DNA of 20,013 bases from Thioalkalivibrio sp. GTDB taxonomy: Bacteria > Pseudomonadota > Gammaproteobacteria > Ectothiorhodospirales > Ectothiorhodospiraceae. A model generated the notes under the pieces. That model made no database searches, was not told the DNA's origin, and saw only the letters and a list, made by a program, of their open reading frames with translations. Shown here one piece after another: positions 8,623 to 16,909 of the stretch (the stretch's first letter is position 1; every line of letters begins with the position of its first letter). The translations under genes and the position numbers were made by a program. The DNA is taken from positions 1 through 20,013 of the forward strand of contig PWGH01000072.1 of assembly GCA_003555285.1 (NCBI GenBank). The letters are read 5' to 3'.

Positions 8623-8637
8623 CGCGCGCTTTATAGC
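8607..8637 (+). promoter_or_regulatory. Weak candidate promoter for map-glnD, overlapping the rpsB promoter
   Basis: On the plus strand TTGATT (8607-8612) and TATAGC (8632-8637) are 19 bases apart. Each matches four of six consensus bases and the spacing is long. Its -10 lies on the same AT-rich patch as the rpsB -10, so the two promoters would compete. The call is tentative. Confidence 0.25.
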
Positions 8638-8659
8638 ATAGGAGCCCGGTCCAAACCAA
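8630..8659 (-). promoter_or_regulatory. Sigma-70 promoter of the rpsB operon
   Basis: On the minus strand TTGGTT (8659-8654) and TATAAA (8635-8630) are 18 bases apart. TGC directly before TATAAA makes an extended -10 (TGnTATAAA). The discriminator just downstream is GCGCGCG, typical of stringently controlled ribosomal promoters. The predicted start is near 8623. No other comparable site was seen in the 204-bp rpsB-map spacer. Confidence 0.6.
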
Positions 8660-8702
8660 ACACGCGCGCCCTCCGGGAGGTCTCGCGGGTAGGAATCCCT
8701 GT

Positions 8703-9488
8703 ATGGCTGTAACGATCAAGACCCCTGAAGAAATCGAGCGCATGCGCGTCGCCGGGCGCCTGGCGGCCGAGGTGCTGGAGATGATCGGGCCCTATGTCGA
8801 GGCCGGCATCACCACCGACGAGCTCGACCGCATCTGCCACGACTACATCGTGCACCACCAGCAGGCGATCCCGGCCCCGCTGAACTACCGCGGCTTCCCG
8901 AAATCCATCTGCACCTCGGTCAACCACCAGGTCTGCCACGGCATTCCCGGCAACCGGCAGCTGAAGAACGGCGACATCCTGAACATCGACATCACGGTGA
9001 TCAAGGATGGCTACCACGGCGACACCAGCAAGATGTTCGGCATCGGCAAGGTCGGCATCCAGGCCCAGCGGGCGGTGGACGTCGCCCGCACCTGCATGTA
9101 CCTGGGTATCGAGCAGGTACGGCCCGGGGCCACGCTCGGCGACATCGGCCACGCGATCCAGACCTACGCCGAGGCCGAACGCTGCTCGGTGGTGCGCGAA
9201 TACTGCGGGCATGGCATCGGCAAGGTCTTCCACGAGGACCCGCAGGTCCTGCACTACGGCAAGCCCGGCACCGGCCTGCAGCTGCGCCCGGGAATGTGCT
9301 TCACCATCGAACCGATGATCAACGCCGGGCGTCGCCACACCCGGCTGCTCGCCGACGGCTGGACCGCGGTGACCAAGGACCACAGCCCCTCGGCGCAATG
9401 GGAGCACACCCTGCTGGTCACCGAGGACGGCTACGACATCCTGACGCTGCGCCGTGGCGAAACCCCGCCCCAGGCGCTGGCGGCATGA
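8703..9488 (+). CDS. map: Type I methionine aminopeptidase
   Basis: MAP removes the initiator methionine from new proteins when the second residue is small. The product has 261 residues (E. coli 264). The M24 fold begins with IKTPEEIERMRVAGRLAAEVL. The five metal ligands are all present: D96 and D107 (ILNIDIT and YHGDTS), H170 (REYCGHGIG), E203 (FTIEPM) and E234 (AQWEHT), one residue off the E. coli numbering. H78-like NHQVCHGIP is also conserved. The ATG at 8703 has AGGA eight bases upstream. It diverges from rpsB across a 204-bp spacer and is followed by glnD on the same strand after 19 bases, the standard gammaproteobacterial pair. Confidence 0.97.
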   Translation: MAVTIKTPEEIERMRVAGRLAAEVLEMIGPYVEAGITTDELDRICHDYIVHHQQAIPAPLNYRGFPKSICTSVNHQVCHGIPGNRQLKNGDILNIDITVIKDGYHGDTSKMFGIGKVGIQAQRAVDVARTCMYLGIEQVRPGATLGDIGHAIQTYAEAERCSVVREYCGHGIGKVFHEDPQVLHYGKPGTGLQLRPGMCFTIEPMINAGRRHTRLLADGWTAVTKDHSPSAQWEHTLLVTEDGYDILTLRRGETPPQALAA

Positions 9489-9511
9489 AGAATCCGGCAC
9501 GAACGGCATGA
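9485..9511 (+). other. 8-codon mini-ORF bridging map and glnD
   Basis: An ATG at 9485 overlaps the map stop (ATGA). The frame MKNPARTA ends in a TGA at 9509-9511 that overlaps the glnD ATG at 9508 (ATGA). Both ends therefore have the four-base overlap usually linked to translational coupling, and glnD itself has no clear Shine-Dalgarno. The peptide has no recognisable identity. It may be a relay for reinitiation, or chance. Confidence 0.35.
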
Positions 9512-12183
9512 ATGCCCTCGCACCCGTTTCGACGGGGCGGGTCGATCGCGCCGGCCTCACCGGCCTCACCGAAGCCGACCTCGACGCCTTGCGGGCGCAT
9601 CCCGGCGATACGGTCCGCTTCCGGGAGTACCGACGCGCGATCCTCGCCGCACTTCACGAGGGCTTCCAGGCCGGCGCCGATATCGATGGCCTGATCCACG
9701 GTCATGCGGATCTGGTCGATGCGCTGCTGACGCTGATCTGGTCGCAACAGGGCCTGGCGGGCGACGGGGAGCTGTGTCTGGCGGCCGTCGGCGGCTACGG
9801 CCGCGGTGAACTCCACCCCGGCTCCGACATCGACATCCTGCTGTTGGTCGAAGGGAACGCCGAGACCGCCCACACCGAGCGGCTGAGCCGATTCGTCACT
9901 TTTCTCTGGGACATCGGCCTGGAGGTCGGGCACAGCGTGCGCAGCCTCGACGACTGCCTGCGCGAGGCCCAAGACGACATCACCACCGCCACCAATCTCT
10001 TCGAGGCCCGCCACCTGGCGGGCTCCGGTGCGCTGTTCGACCGCTTCCGGGAGGCGATGCACCCGCGCCATTTGTGGGATTCGCGGTCCTTCTATGCCGG
10101 CAAGCTGGCGGAACAGCAGACCCGCCACCGGCGCTTCGGCGAGACCGCCTACCGGCTCGAACCCAACGTGAAGGAAGGCCCGGGCGGCCTGCGCGACATC
10201 CAGATGGTCGGCTGGGTCAGCAAGCGCTATTTCGCCGCCGAGCATCTGGAGGAACTGGTCGGACACGGGTTTCTGCGCGAGGGCGAATACCGCGACCTGA
10301 TCGCGGGGCAACGCTTTCTCTGGCAGGTGCGTTTTGCGCTGCACATGCTCGCCGGGCGGCGCGAGGACCGGCTGCTGTTCGATCTGCAGCGCGCCCTGGC
10401 CAGCACCTTCGGCTTTGTCGATCAGCACCAGAACCTCGGTGTCGAGCAGTTCATGCAGCGCTACTTTCGCACCATCAGCGAACTGCAGCGCCTGAACGAG
10501 CTGCTGCTGCAACATTTCAACGAGGCGATCCTCGAGGATCCCGGCACGCTGAGGGAACCGCGGCGGATCCATCAGCGCTTTCAACTGCGGGGCGGCTACC
10601 TGGAGCTGGTGAATGACCAGGTCTTCATGATCTATCCCCCGGCCCTGCTCGAAGCCTTCCACCTGCTGCAGACCCACCCGGAGGCGGTCGGCATCCGCGC
10701 CTCGACCATCCGCCTGATCCGGGCCCACCGGCATCTGATCGACAACCAGTTCCGGCGCAATCCGGTCTGCCGCGACCTGTTCATGAGGATCCTGCGCGCG
10801 CCCCGCGGCGTAACCACCGAATTGCGACGCATGAACCGCTATGGGGTGCTGGGTGCCTACATCCCGGCCTTCGGGCAGATCATCGGCCGCATGCAATACG
10901 ACCTGTTCCACGTCTATACCGTGGACGAGCACATCCTGCACGTGGTCCGCAACGCGCGCCGTCTGGGCACACCCGGCTTCCAGCACGAGCACCCGCTGGC
11001 GGCGGCGATCTGCGAGCGCCTGCAACGCCCGGAGCCGCTGATCCTCGCCGCGCTGTTCCACGATATCGCCAAGGGCCGCGGCGGCGACCACTCCGAACTC
11101 GGGGCGTTGGACGCCCTGCACTTCTGCCAGCACCACGGACTGAACGCGGCGGACACCGCGCTGGTCAGCTGGTTGGTGCGCTCGCATCTGCTGATGTCGC
11201 TGACCGCCCAGCGCAAGGACATCTCCGATCCCGAGGTGGTGCTGGGCTTCGCGCGCGCGGTGCGCACCCGCGAGCGCCTGGATCGCCTGTACCTACTGAC
11301 CATCGCCGACATCCGGGGCACCAACCCGGAGCTGTGGAACAACTGGAAGGATTCGTTGCTGCAGACCCTGTATCACGCCACGGTCACGGTGCTCGAACGC
11401 GGCCTGGACACCCCGCCCGATACCGACGAGCAGATCGGCCGGACCTGCACCGAGGCCCTTGGGCTGCTGGCCCGGCGTGGGCTGAACGAGGAGACGGCGG
11501 AGGCCATCTGGAGCGACTTCGAGGTCGAATACTTCGTGCGTCACTCGGCGGACGAAGTCGCCTGGCACACCTGGGCGCTCGCGCACATCCAGGCGGAAGA
11601 CCTGCCGCTGGTCCTGGTCCGGCACGAAACCCCGCGGGGCAGCACCGAGATCTTTGTCTACACCGACGACCATCCACGCCTGTTCGCGCGCATCACGACG
11701 ACCCTGACCCAGTTGGGGCTGGACATCGTCGACGCCCGCCTGATCACCACCCACGGCGGACACACCCTGGACACCTTCCTGGTGCTCGAGGGCATGGGCC
11801 ATCCGGTGCAACCGGGATTTCGCGTGGACGAAATCCGCGAGACCCTGCGCACGCGCCTGCGGGAACCGAATGCGCCGCCGCAGGCGGTCACCCGCAGCCT
11901 GCCCCGGCGGCTGAAGCACTTCGACATCGCCACCCAGATCGAATTCAGTCCCGGCGCCAGCGAGGCCAGCACCCGCCTGCTGCTGCGCGCCCTCGACCGC
12001 CCGGGGCTGCTCTCGACCATCGGCTGCGTATTTGCGGAACTCGACGTGAACGTGCGCACGGCGCGGATCAGCACCGCCGGCGAACGCGCCGAGGACCTGT
12101 TCCTGATCAGCAACGCCCAAGGCCAGGCCCTGAGTCTGGAACAGCAGGAGATCCTGCGCCGACAGCTCGGCGAGGCGATCTGA
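9508..12183 (+). CDS. glnD: Bifunctional PII uridylyltransferase / uridylyl-removing enzyme
   Basis: GlnD senses glutamine and adds UMP to or removes it from PII (GlnB/GlnK), setting nitrogen assimilation. From the ATG at 9508 the product has 891 residues, matching E. coli (890). The nucleotidyltransferase motif GGYGRGELHPGSDIDIL is at 95-111, with the catalytic D107 and D109. The HD hydrolase domain has VYTVDEH near 470 and FHDIAKGRGGDHSELG from 517, with H518-D519. Two C-terminal ACT domains follow, at about 700-765 (EIFVYTDDHPRLFARI) and 826-885 (LLLRALDRPGLLSTIG), which bind glutamine. All four domains are intact. A GTG at 9454 in frame would add 18 residues but overlaps map and gives an Arg-rich lead. 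Coupling to map through the mini-ORF is likely. Confidence 0.96.
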   Translation: MNALAPVSTGRVDRAGLTGLTEADLDALRAHPGDTVRFREYRRAILAALHEGFQAGADIDGLIHGHADLVDALLTLIWSQQGLAGDGELCLAAVGGYGRGELHPGSDIDILLLVEGNAETAHTERLSRFVTFLWDIGLEVGHSVRSLDDCLREAQDDITTATNLFEARHLAGSGALFDRFREAMHPRHLWDSRSFYAGKLAEQQTRHRRFGETAYRLEPNVKEGPGGLRDIQMVGWVSKRYFAAEHLEELVGHGFLREGEYRDLIAGQRFLWQVRFALHMLAGRREDRLLFDLQRALASTFGFVDQHQNLGVEQFMQRYFRTISELQRLNELLLQHFNEAILEDPGTLREPRRIHQRFQLRGGYLELVNDQVFMIYPPALLEAFHLLQTHPEAVGIRASTIRLIRAHRHLIDNQFRRNPVCRDLFMRILRAPRGVTTELRRMNRYGVLGAYIPAFGQIIGRMQYDLFHVYTVDEHILHVVRNARRLGTPGFQHEHPLAAAICERLQRPEPLILAALFHDIAKGRGGDHSELGALDALHFCQHHGLNAADTALVSWLVRSHLLMSLTAQRKDISDPEVVLGFARAVRTRERLDRLYLLTIADIRGTNPELWNNWKDSLLQTLYHATVTVLERGLDTPPDTDEQIGRTCTEALGLLARRGLNEETAEAIWSDFEVEYFVRHSADEVAWHTWALAHIQAEDLPLVLVRHETPRGSTEIFVYTDDHPRLFARITTTLTQLGLDIVDARLITTHGGHTLDTFLVLEGMGHPVQPGFRVDEIRETLRTRLREPNAPPQAVTRSLPRRLKHFDIATQIEFSPGASEASTRLLLRALDRPGLLSTIGCVFAELDVNVRTARISTAGERAEDLFLISNAQGQALSLEQQEILRRQLGEAI

Positions 12184-12234
12184 ACTCGAAACCGTTGGGG
12201 TACGGGACCGTTGCCGAACCGGGACGGGACGGCT

Positions 12235-12249
12235 GCGGGGCCGGCCCGC
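12235..12249. other. GC-rich palindrome between convergent glnD and the membrane-protein gene
   Basis: GCGGG and CCCGC flank GCCGG in the 76-bp spacer between the two gene ends. It could fold on either strand and separate convergent transcripts, but no T-tract follows on either side, so it is not a standard terminator. Confidence 0.25.
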
Positions 12250-12259
12250 TGCGCGCGGA

Positions 12260-13009
12260 TCAGCTCGGCCAGGGATGCAGCTTGGCGCCCAGGGACTGCA
12301 GCAAGGAGACGTAGCTGTGGTCGGTGATCAAGGGGGACACCAGCACGGCGACCAGATTGAAGCCAATCACGATCAACGCAAACCAGGCGCCGCCGGTGAG
12401 GCCGCGTTGCCAGGGCAGGTGCGCGGGAATGGACATCTCCTCCTCGATCTCCGAGGTCGGCGTCAGATAGCCCTCATGGGCTTTGGCGCGGGCCATGTCC
12501 GCCTTGCGAAACAGGAAGACCCGGGCCGAGAAAAAGAGATCGACCGCCTTGATCCCCAGCGGCCGCAGCAGCGCCCCCAGCCGGGCCAGGCGGGCCATGA
12601 TCGGCGCCATCCGACCGCTCAACGCCGCCATCCGGCCGCCCAGCAGGCCGACTCGGCTCGCACTCTGCGCTCCGGCCACGCCGGCATGGATGCCGGTGTA
12701 GCTGAGCAGGGTGAAGGCCAGAAAGACCAGTGCCAGGTCGAACTTGGTGTCCCAGAGCGTCCACGCCGTACGATGCAGGCCCGGGCGATACCCGAGGTAG
12801 CCCTTCTTCAGCCATTCCAGAACGACGTGCACGCCGACCACCGCCAGCAACCAAAAATAGCTGATGAACACGCTGAGCAGGATGGTGAGGCCGATATAGA
12901 ACACCGCGAAGAGCAGGCTGCGGTCGTGGTGGAGGATCCAGGTGCGCACCGGCCCGAGCGACGCGAATCGCCCCTCCGGGGTACTGGCAATCACGTCGGG
13001 CTCGTGCAT
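12260..13009 (-). CDS. Uncharacterised 249-residue integral membrane protein
   Basis: I do not recognise this family. The ATG at 13009 is preceded by GGAGG at a 4-5 base spacing, an excellent ribosome site, which fixes the start; the frame is open upstream but as low-complexity Arg/Ser shadow. Hydrophobic helices are at about 32-50, 51-64, 89-112 and 207-226. Between helices 3 and 4 lies a basic amphipathic stretch (125-180) with a Gly/Ala/Met/Arg pattern: GGRMAALSGRMAPIMARLAR, then LLRPLGIKAVDLFFSARVFLFRK. An acidic SEIEEEM follows at 186-192. There is no signal peptide. H28-H29-D30 before helix 1 is notable but no enzyme motif is clear. It is a lone gene, convergent with glnD and divergent from hrpB, so context says little. 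The codon use looks like its neighbours. Confidence 0.8.
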   Translation of the reverse strand: MHEPDVIASTPEGRFASLGPVRTWILHHDRSLLFAVFYIGLTILLSVFISYFWLLAVVGVHVVLEWLKKGYLGYRPGLHRTAWTLWDTKFDLALVFLAFTLLSYTGIHAGVAGAQSASRVGLLGGRMAALSGRMAPIMARLARLGALLRPLGIKAVDLFFSARVFLFRKADMARAKAHEGYLTPTSEIEEEMSIPAHLPWQRGLTGGAWFALIVIGFNLVAVLVSPLITDHSYVSLLQSLGAKLHPWPS

Positions 13010-13283
13010 GGGTCCTCCAAGACCATCGGGACGGCGAAAGTGTAGAGGAGCCGTGCCGCGTGCACCAGTCAACAGCCAGGCCGACGTCGCGACGGCTGCG
13101 CGGCCGCGCAACCCCCACAAAAGCCCTTCTTCGTGTCTTCGGGTTCTTCGTGGTGAATAATCCCCACCCAGCCTTGCATCAGTGAGGGCCATCGCCGACA
13201 GGGCTCGCCTACAGGGCTCGCCTCGCCTGCGGAGCTTCCCTGATGATCGGGTGCCGCATTCATCGCAGGACTTGACGCCGCCC
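13010..13283. repeat. Spacer with CACGAAGA-type repeat and a 13-bp tandem duplication
   Basis: This 274-bp spacer separates the membrane-protein gene from hrpB. At 13126-13155 the minus strand reads CACCACGAAGAACCCGAAGA followed by CACGAAGAAG: three imperfect copies of an 8-9 base CACGAAGA unit. Further on, ACAGGGCTCGCCT occurs twice head to tail at 13198-13210 and 13211-13223. I found no convincing promoter for either gene; a TTGACT on the minus strand is 22 bases from a TACACT, too far apart. hrpB's frame is open back to 13182, but that part covers the tandem repeat and is unlikely to be translated. Confidence 0.55.
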
Positions 13284-15773
13284 ATGGAATCGATGCCCGA
13301 ACTCCCCGTCGAATCGAGCCTGCCCGCGCTGCGGGCGGCGCTGACGGATCCGGGCATCGCGATCCTGCAGGCGCCCCCGGGGGCCGGCAAGACCACCCGT
13401 GTGCCGCTGGCGCTGCTGGACGCGCCCTGGTGCCGCGGTCGGATCCTGCTGCTGGAGCCGCGCCGGCTGGCCGCCCGTGCCGCGGCCCGGCGCATGGCCG
13501 CCCAACTCGGTGAGCCGCTGGGCGAGACCGTCGGCATCACCACCCGCACCGAACGCAACACCGGGCCGAACACCCGCATCGAGGTCATCACCGAGGGTAT
13601 CCTGACCCACCGTCTGCAACGCGATCCGGCCCTGGAGGGCGTCGCACTGGTGATCTTCGATGAATTCCACGAACGCAACCTGCAGGCCGACCTGGGGCTC
13701 GCGCTGTGCCTGCAGGGCCGGGAATTGCTGCGCCCGGATCTGCGGCTGCTGGTGATGTCCGCGACGCTGGATACCGGCCGCCTGGCCGACTTGCTGCATC
13801 CGGCCCCGGTGATCGCGAGCGAAGGGCGCGCCCATCCGGTCGCCGTGGTCCATCGCGGCCCCGCCCCGGATTCACGCGCCATGGTCCCCGCGGTAGTGCG
13901 CGCCGTGGTGGCCGCCCTGGAGCAGTATCCGGGCAGCCTGCTCGTGTTTCTGCCCGGCCGAGCCGAGATCGATCGGGTCGGAGCAGGTCTCGCGTCCCGG
14001 GTTGATGCCAACACCCGAGTGACGCCGTTACACGGCAGCCTATCCCCGGAGGCCCAGGATGCCGCCATCCAGCCGGCGCCGACTGGCCAGCGCAAGGTGG
14101 TCCTGGCCACCGACATCGCCGAAACCAGCCTGACCATCGAGGGCATTGCGGTGGTGGTCGACGCCGGGCTCGGACGTCGGCCACGCTTTGACCCGAACAC
14201 CGGACTGACCCGGTTGACCACGCTGCGCATCAGCCGCGCCAATGCCGAGCAGCGGTGTGGCCGCGCCGGGCGGCTGGGACCCGGCACCTGCATCCGGCTC
14301 TGGCCGGAGGGCGATCACCCGCGCCTGGCCGCACAGGCCGTACCGGAGATCCTCGAGGCCGATCTGGCGCCGCTGGTGCTGAGCCTCGCCGGTTGGGGGG
14401 CCGAAGCCGACGAACTGGGCTGGCTCGATCGCCCACCCGAGGCCGCACTGAACCAGGGCCGGGACTTGCTGGTGCAACTGGGCAGCCTGGACCACGCGGG
14501 TCGGATCACGGCCCATGGGCGCGCCCTGGAAGCCTTCGGCACCCATCCCCGGCTCGGGCACATGCTGTTGGCCGCCCGGGATCGGGGTCTCGGCCGCACC
14601 GCGGCGCTGCTCGCAGCCCTGCTCGAGGAGCGTGATCCGCTCGATCGAACGCTGGCAGGCGCCGATCTGCGCCTGCGTGTGCGCGCGCTGGCCGGAAACG
14701 ACCGGGGCGCGATGCACCCGGGCCTGCGTCAGCGCCTGCGCGCGCAGGCCGATCGCTGGACCCGTCAGCTCGGCCTTTCAGTTCGCGAAGCGGTGGATCC
14801 GGAGGCCGCGGGACGGCTCCTGGCCTTCGCCTACCCCGACCGCATCGCGTTGCGCCGACCGGGGCCCGTAGGGCGCTTTCTGCTGGCGAACGGCCGTGGT
14901 GCCGGCTTTGCGCGCCGCGATGACTTGGCCGAGGCCCCCTGCATCGTCGCCGGCGTACTCGACGCCGGTCTGCGCGAGGCCGTGATCCATCTGGCCGCGC
15001 CGCTGGAACGCGCCAGCCTGAGCACCGAATTCGCCGACCGAATCCGAGCCGAAGACCGATTGGAATGGGATGCCGGGGCCGGCGCGGTGTCCGCGTGCCG
15101 GGAACTGCGCCTGGGCGCGCTACTGCTGGAGACGCAGCCGGTCCCGAAACCGGATCCGGAGGCGATCCGCGCGATCCTGCTTGGCGCCATCGCACGCGAG
15201 GGCCTGCCCGTGCTGCCCTGGACTCCGGACGCCCGGCGCCTGCAGCAGCGGCTGGCCTGCGCCCATGCGCTGAAGGCAGCACGCTGGCCGGATGTCTCGG
15301 AGGACGCGCTGCGGGACGAACTGCACGCTTGGCTCGGTCCCTGGCTGACCGGCCTGAGCCGCCGCAGCCACCTGAGCCGCCTCGATCTGCACGCCATCCT
15401 GCGCAGCCGGCTCGACTGGGGCCAGCAGCAGGAACTGGATCGCCTCGTTCCGAGCCATCTCGTCGTTCCCAGCGGATCCCGACTCGCCATCGATTACCGT
15501 CAGCCCGAACAGCCGGTGCTGGCGGTGCGGATCCAGGAGGTCTTCGGTTGGGTCGACACCCCACGCATCGGGGGCGGCCAACTGCCGGTGCTGCTGCATC
15601 TGCTCTCGCCGGCCCGGCGTCCGGTGCAAATCACCGGCGATCTGGCCGGGTTCTGGGCCCGCACCTATCCGGAGGTCAAGAAGGACCTGAAGGGGCGCTA
15701 TCCCAAGCACGACTGGCCCGAGGATCCGCTGCAGGCCCCGCCGCGCCGAGGCCCGCGGCCGCGGCCGCGTTGA
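13284..15773 (+). CDS. hrpB: ATP-dependent helicase HrpB (DEAH/RHA family)
   Basis: HrpB is a DExH-type helicase common in proteobacteria; its exact substrate is unclear, and in some species it affects surface attachment or mRNA handling. The 829-residue product has the usual length (about 820). Motif I APPGAGKTT is near 30-38 with K36. Motif II DEFHER is at 126-131, the HrpB variant of DEAH. SATLD is motif III, TDIAETSLTIEG lies near 276-287, and QRCGRAGR, motif VI, is at 323-330. The HA2-like domain and the long HrpB-specific C-terminal domain follow, ending in a basic PRRGPRPRPR tail. I chose the ATG at 13284 because it gives the family length. An ATG at 13293 is a close alternative, and neither has a strong Shine-Dalgarno. 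The frame also extends upstream to 13182. Confidence 0.94.
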   Translation: MESMPELPVESSLPALRAALTDPGIAILQAPPGAGKTTRVPLALLDAPWCRGRILLLEPRRLAARAAARRMAAQLGEPLGETVGITTRTERNTGPNTRIEVITEGILTHRLQRDPALEGVALVIFDEFHERNLQADLGLALCLQGRELLRPDLRLLVMSATLDTGRLADLLHPAPVIASEGRAHPVAVVHRGPAPDSRAMVPAVVRAVVAALEQYPGSLLVFLPGRAEIDRVGAGLASRVDANTRVTPLHGSLSPEAQDAAIQPAPTGQRKVVLATDIAETSLTIEGIAVVVDAGLGRRPRFDPNTGLTRLTTLRISRANAEQRCGRAGRLGPGTCIRLWPEGDHPRLAAQAVPEILEADLAPLVLSLAGWGAEADELGWLDRPPEAALNQGRDLLVQLGSLDHAGRITAHGRALEAFGTHPRLGHMLLAARDRGLGRTAALLAALLEERDPLDRTLAGADLRLRVRALAGNDRGAMHPGLRQRLRAQADRWTRQLGLSVREAVDPEAAGRLLAFAYPDRIALRRPGPVGRFLLANGRGAGFARRDDLAEAPCIVAGVLDAGLREAVIHLAAPLERASLSTEFADRIRAEDRLEWDAGAGAVSACRELRLGALLLETQPVPKPDPEAIRAILLGAIAREGLPVLPWTPDARRLQQRLACAHALKAARWPDVSEDALRDELHAWLGPWLTGLSRRSHLSRLDLHAILRSRLDWGQQQELDRLVPSHLVVPSGSRLAIDYRQPEQPVLAVRIQEVFGWVDTPRIGGGQLPVLLHLLSPARRPVQITGDLAGFWARTYPEVKKDLKGRYPKHDWPEDPLQAPPRRGPRPRPR

Positions 15774-15777
15774 GATT

Positions 15778-15789
15778 CGCAGATCTGCG
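15778..15789. terminator. Palindrome just after hrpB, possible weak terminator
   Basis: CGCAGATCTGCG is a perfect 12-bp palindrome five bases after the hrpB stop, followed on the plus strand by GGGTTTCTGTGT. A short stem with a modest T-rich tail is possible. The spacer is only 59 bp and the next gene is convergent, so some termination signal is expected here. Confidence 0.3.
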
Positions 15790-15832
15790 GGTTTCTGTGT
15801 GCGACGTACCGGGTATCGCGCTCAGCCCGCCC

Positions 15833-16909
15833 TCAGGTGGATACCGGCGCTGTCGGCTCGGCGAAGCGTTCCCGAATCGCCAGCACGCCGGGCAATTCGG
15901 CGAGAAACACCTCCACCAGATCCGGATCGAAGTGCTTGCCGCGGTTGCCCCGGATCAGGGCGACCGAGGCCTCCACCGTCCAGGGCTTCTTGTAGGGGCG
16001 CTCCGAAGTCAGGGCATCGAAGACATCCGCCAGCGCGGCAATCCGCCCGGAGGCGGGAATCGCCGTGCCGGCCAGCCCGTGGGGATAGCCGCTCCCGTCC
16101 CAGCGTTCGTGGTGGGTCAGCGCGATCTCCCGGGCCAGGCGCATCAGATCGGAGTCGTCGCCCTCCAGCAAATGCCCTCCGATGGTCGCATGCGACTGCA
16201 TGATCGCCCACTCGGCGGGCTCGAGGGCGCCGGGCTTGAGCAGGATGGCATCGGGAATGCCGATCTTGCCGATATCGTGCATTGGGCTTGCGTGCAGCAT
16301 CAATTCGCAGTCGGCCTCGCTCCAGCCCGCGCCCCGGGCCAGCAATGCACAGGTGTGACTCATGCGCAGGATGTGACTGCCGGTTTCCTCGTCCCGAAAT
16401 TCCGCGGCCATCCCCAGACGCTGGACCACCTGCAGACGGGTACGCCGCAACTCCTCCGTGCGCGCACAAACCATCTGCTCCAGCATCGCCTTCTGATCGT
16501 GCACCAGACAATGGGCGAGGTGGGCATCGAGCAGGTTGCCCACGCGCATCAGCAGTTCGTTGCGGTCAAAGGGCTTGGTGATGAAATCCCGCGCCCCACC
16601 CGCCAGCCCACGCAGCAGAAAATCCCTGCCGTGCTGTGCGGTCAGGATGATCACCGGGGGCGCCAGGGGATCACCCAGGGCCTGCAACTGCGCCATCACC
16701 TGATAGCCATCCAGGTGTGGCATGTTGATGTCGAGCAGAATCAAGGCCGGACGCTGGGCCTGGTAGAGTTCCAGCACCGTGCGCGGATCCTCGATCAGGA
16801 CCAGATTCCGAAAACCCACCCCCCGCAACATCCGGTCGAGCATCTTGAGATTGCTGGGTTCATCGTCGACGATGAAGATACGTTCGTGATGCTGGCGCTC
16901 AGGATTCAC
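15833..16909 (-). CDS. RpfG-like two-component response regulator with HD-GYP domain
   Basis: This is a receiver joined to an HD-GYP phosphodiesterase, the class that breaks down cyclic di-GMP (RpfG type). From the GTG at 16909 it has 358 residues. The receiver (about 10-125) begins IFIVDDEP, with the phosphoacceptor D60 in LILLDINMPHLDGY, T in ILTAQ and the Lys in ITKPF. A helical linker (MLEQMVCARTEELRR) leads to the HD-GYP domain. That domain has HILRMS near 187, MHDIGKIGIPD from 210 (H211-D212), HATIGG, and HHERWDGSGYPHGL with G274-Y275-P276, then DVFDALTSERPYKKPW. All expected catalytic residues are present, so it should be active. The start GTG has AGGGAG eight bases upstream. The frame is open to 17080, but the extra part is Gly/Arg-rich and unlike a receiver. 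It diverges from the large sensor protein. Confidence 0.93.
   Translation of the reverse strand: MNPERQHHERIFIVDDEPSNLKMLDRMLRGVGFRNLVLIEDPRTVLELYQAQRPALILLDINMPHLDGYQVMAQLQALGDPLAPPVIILTAQHGRDFLLRGLAGGARDFITKPFDRNELLMRVGNLLDAHLAHCLVHDQKAMLEQMVCARTEELRRTRLQVVQRLGMAAEFRDEETGSHILRMSHTCALLARGAGWSEADCELMLHASPMHDIGKIGIPDAILLKPGALEPAEWAIMQSHATIGGHLLEGDDSDLMRLAREIALTHHERWDGSGYPHGLAGTAIPASGRIAALADVFDALTSERPYKKPWTVEASVALIRGNRGKHFDPDLVEVFLAELPGVLAIRERFAEPTAPVST

Noticed and set aside
9418..11187. 589-residue minus-strand frame over glnD
   Set aside because: Antisense to intact GlnD nucleotidyltransferase and HD motifs and rich in Gln/Ala/Asp, as shadow frames are.
13020..13060. Sigma-70 promoter for the membrane-protein gene (TTGACT and TACACT)
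   Set aside because: The two boxes are 22 bases apart, beyond the workable range.
13010..14293. 428-codon upstream extension of the membrane-protein frame
   Set aside because: It is antisense to hrpB, Ser/Arg-rich, and the ATG at 13009 has an excellent ribosome site; the long frame is only an open shadow joined to the real gene.
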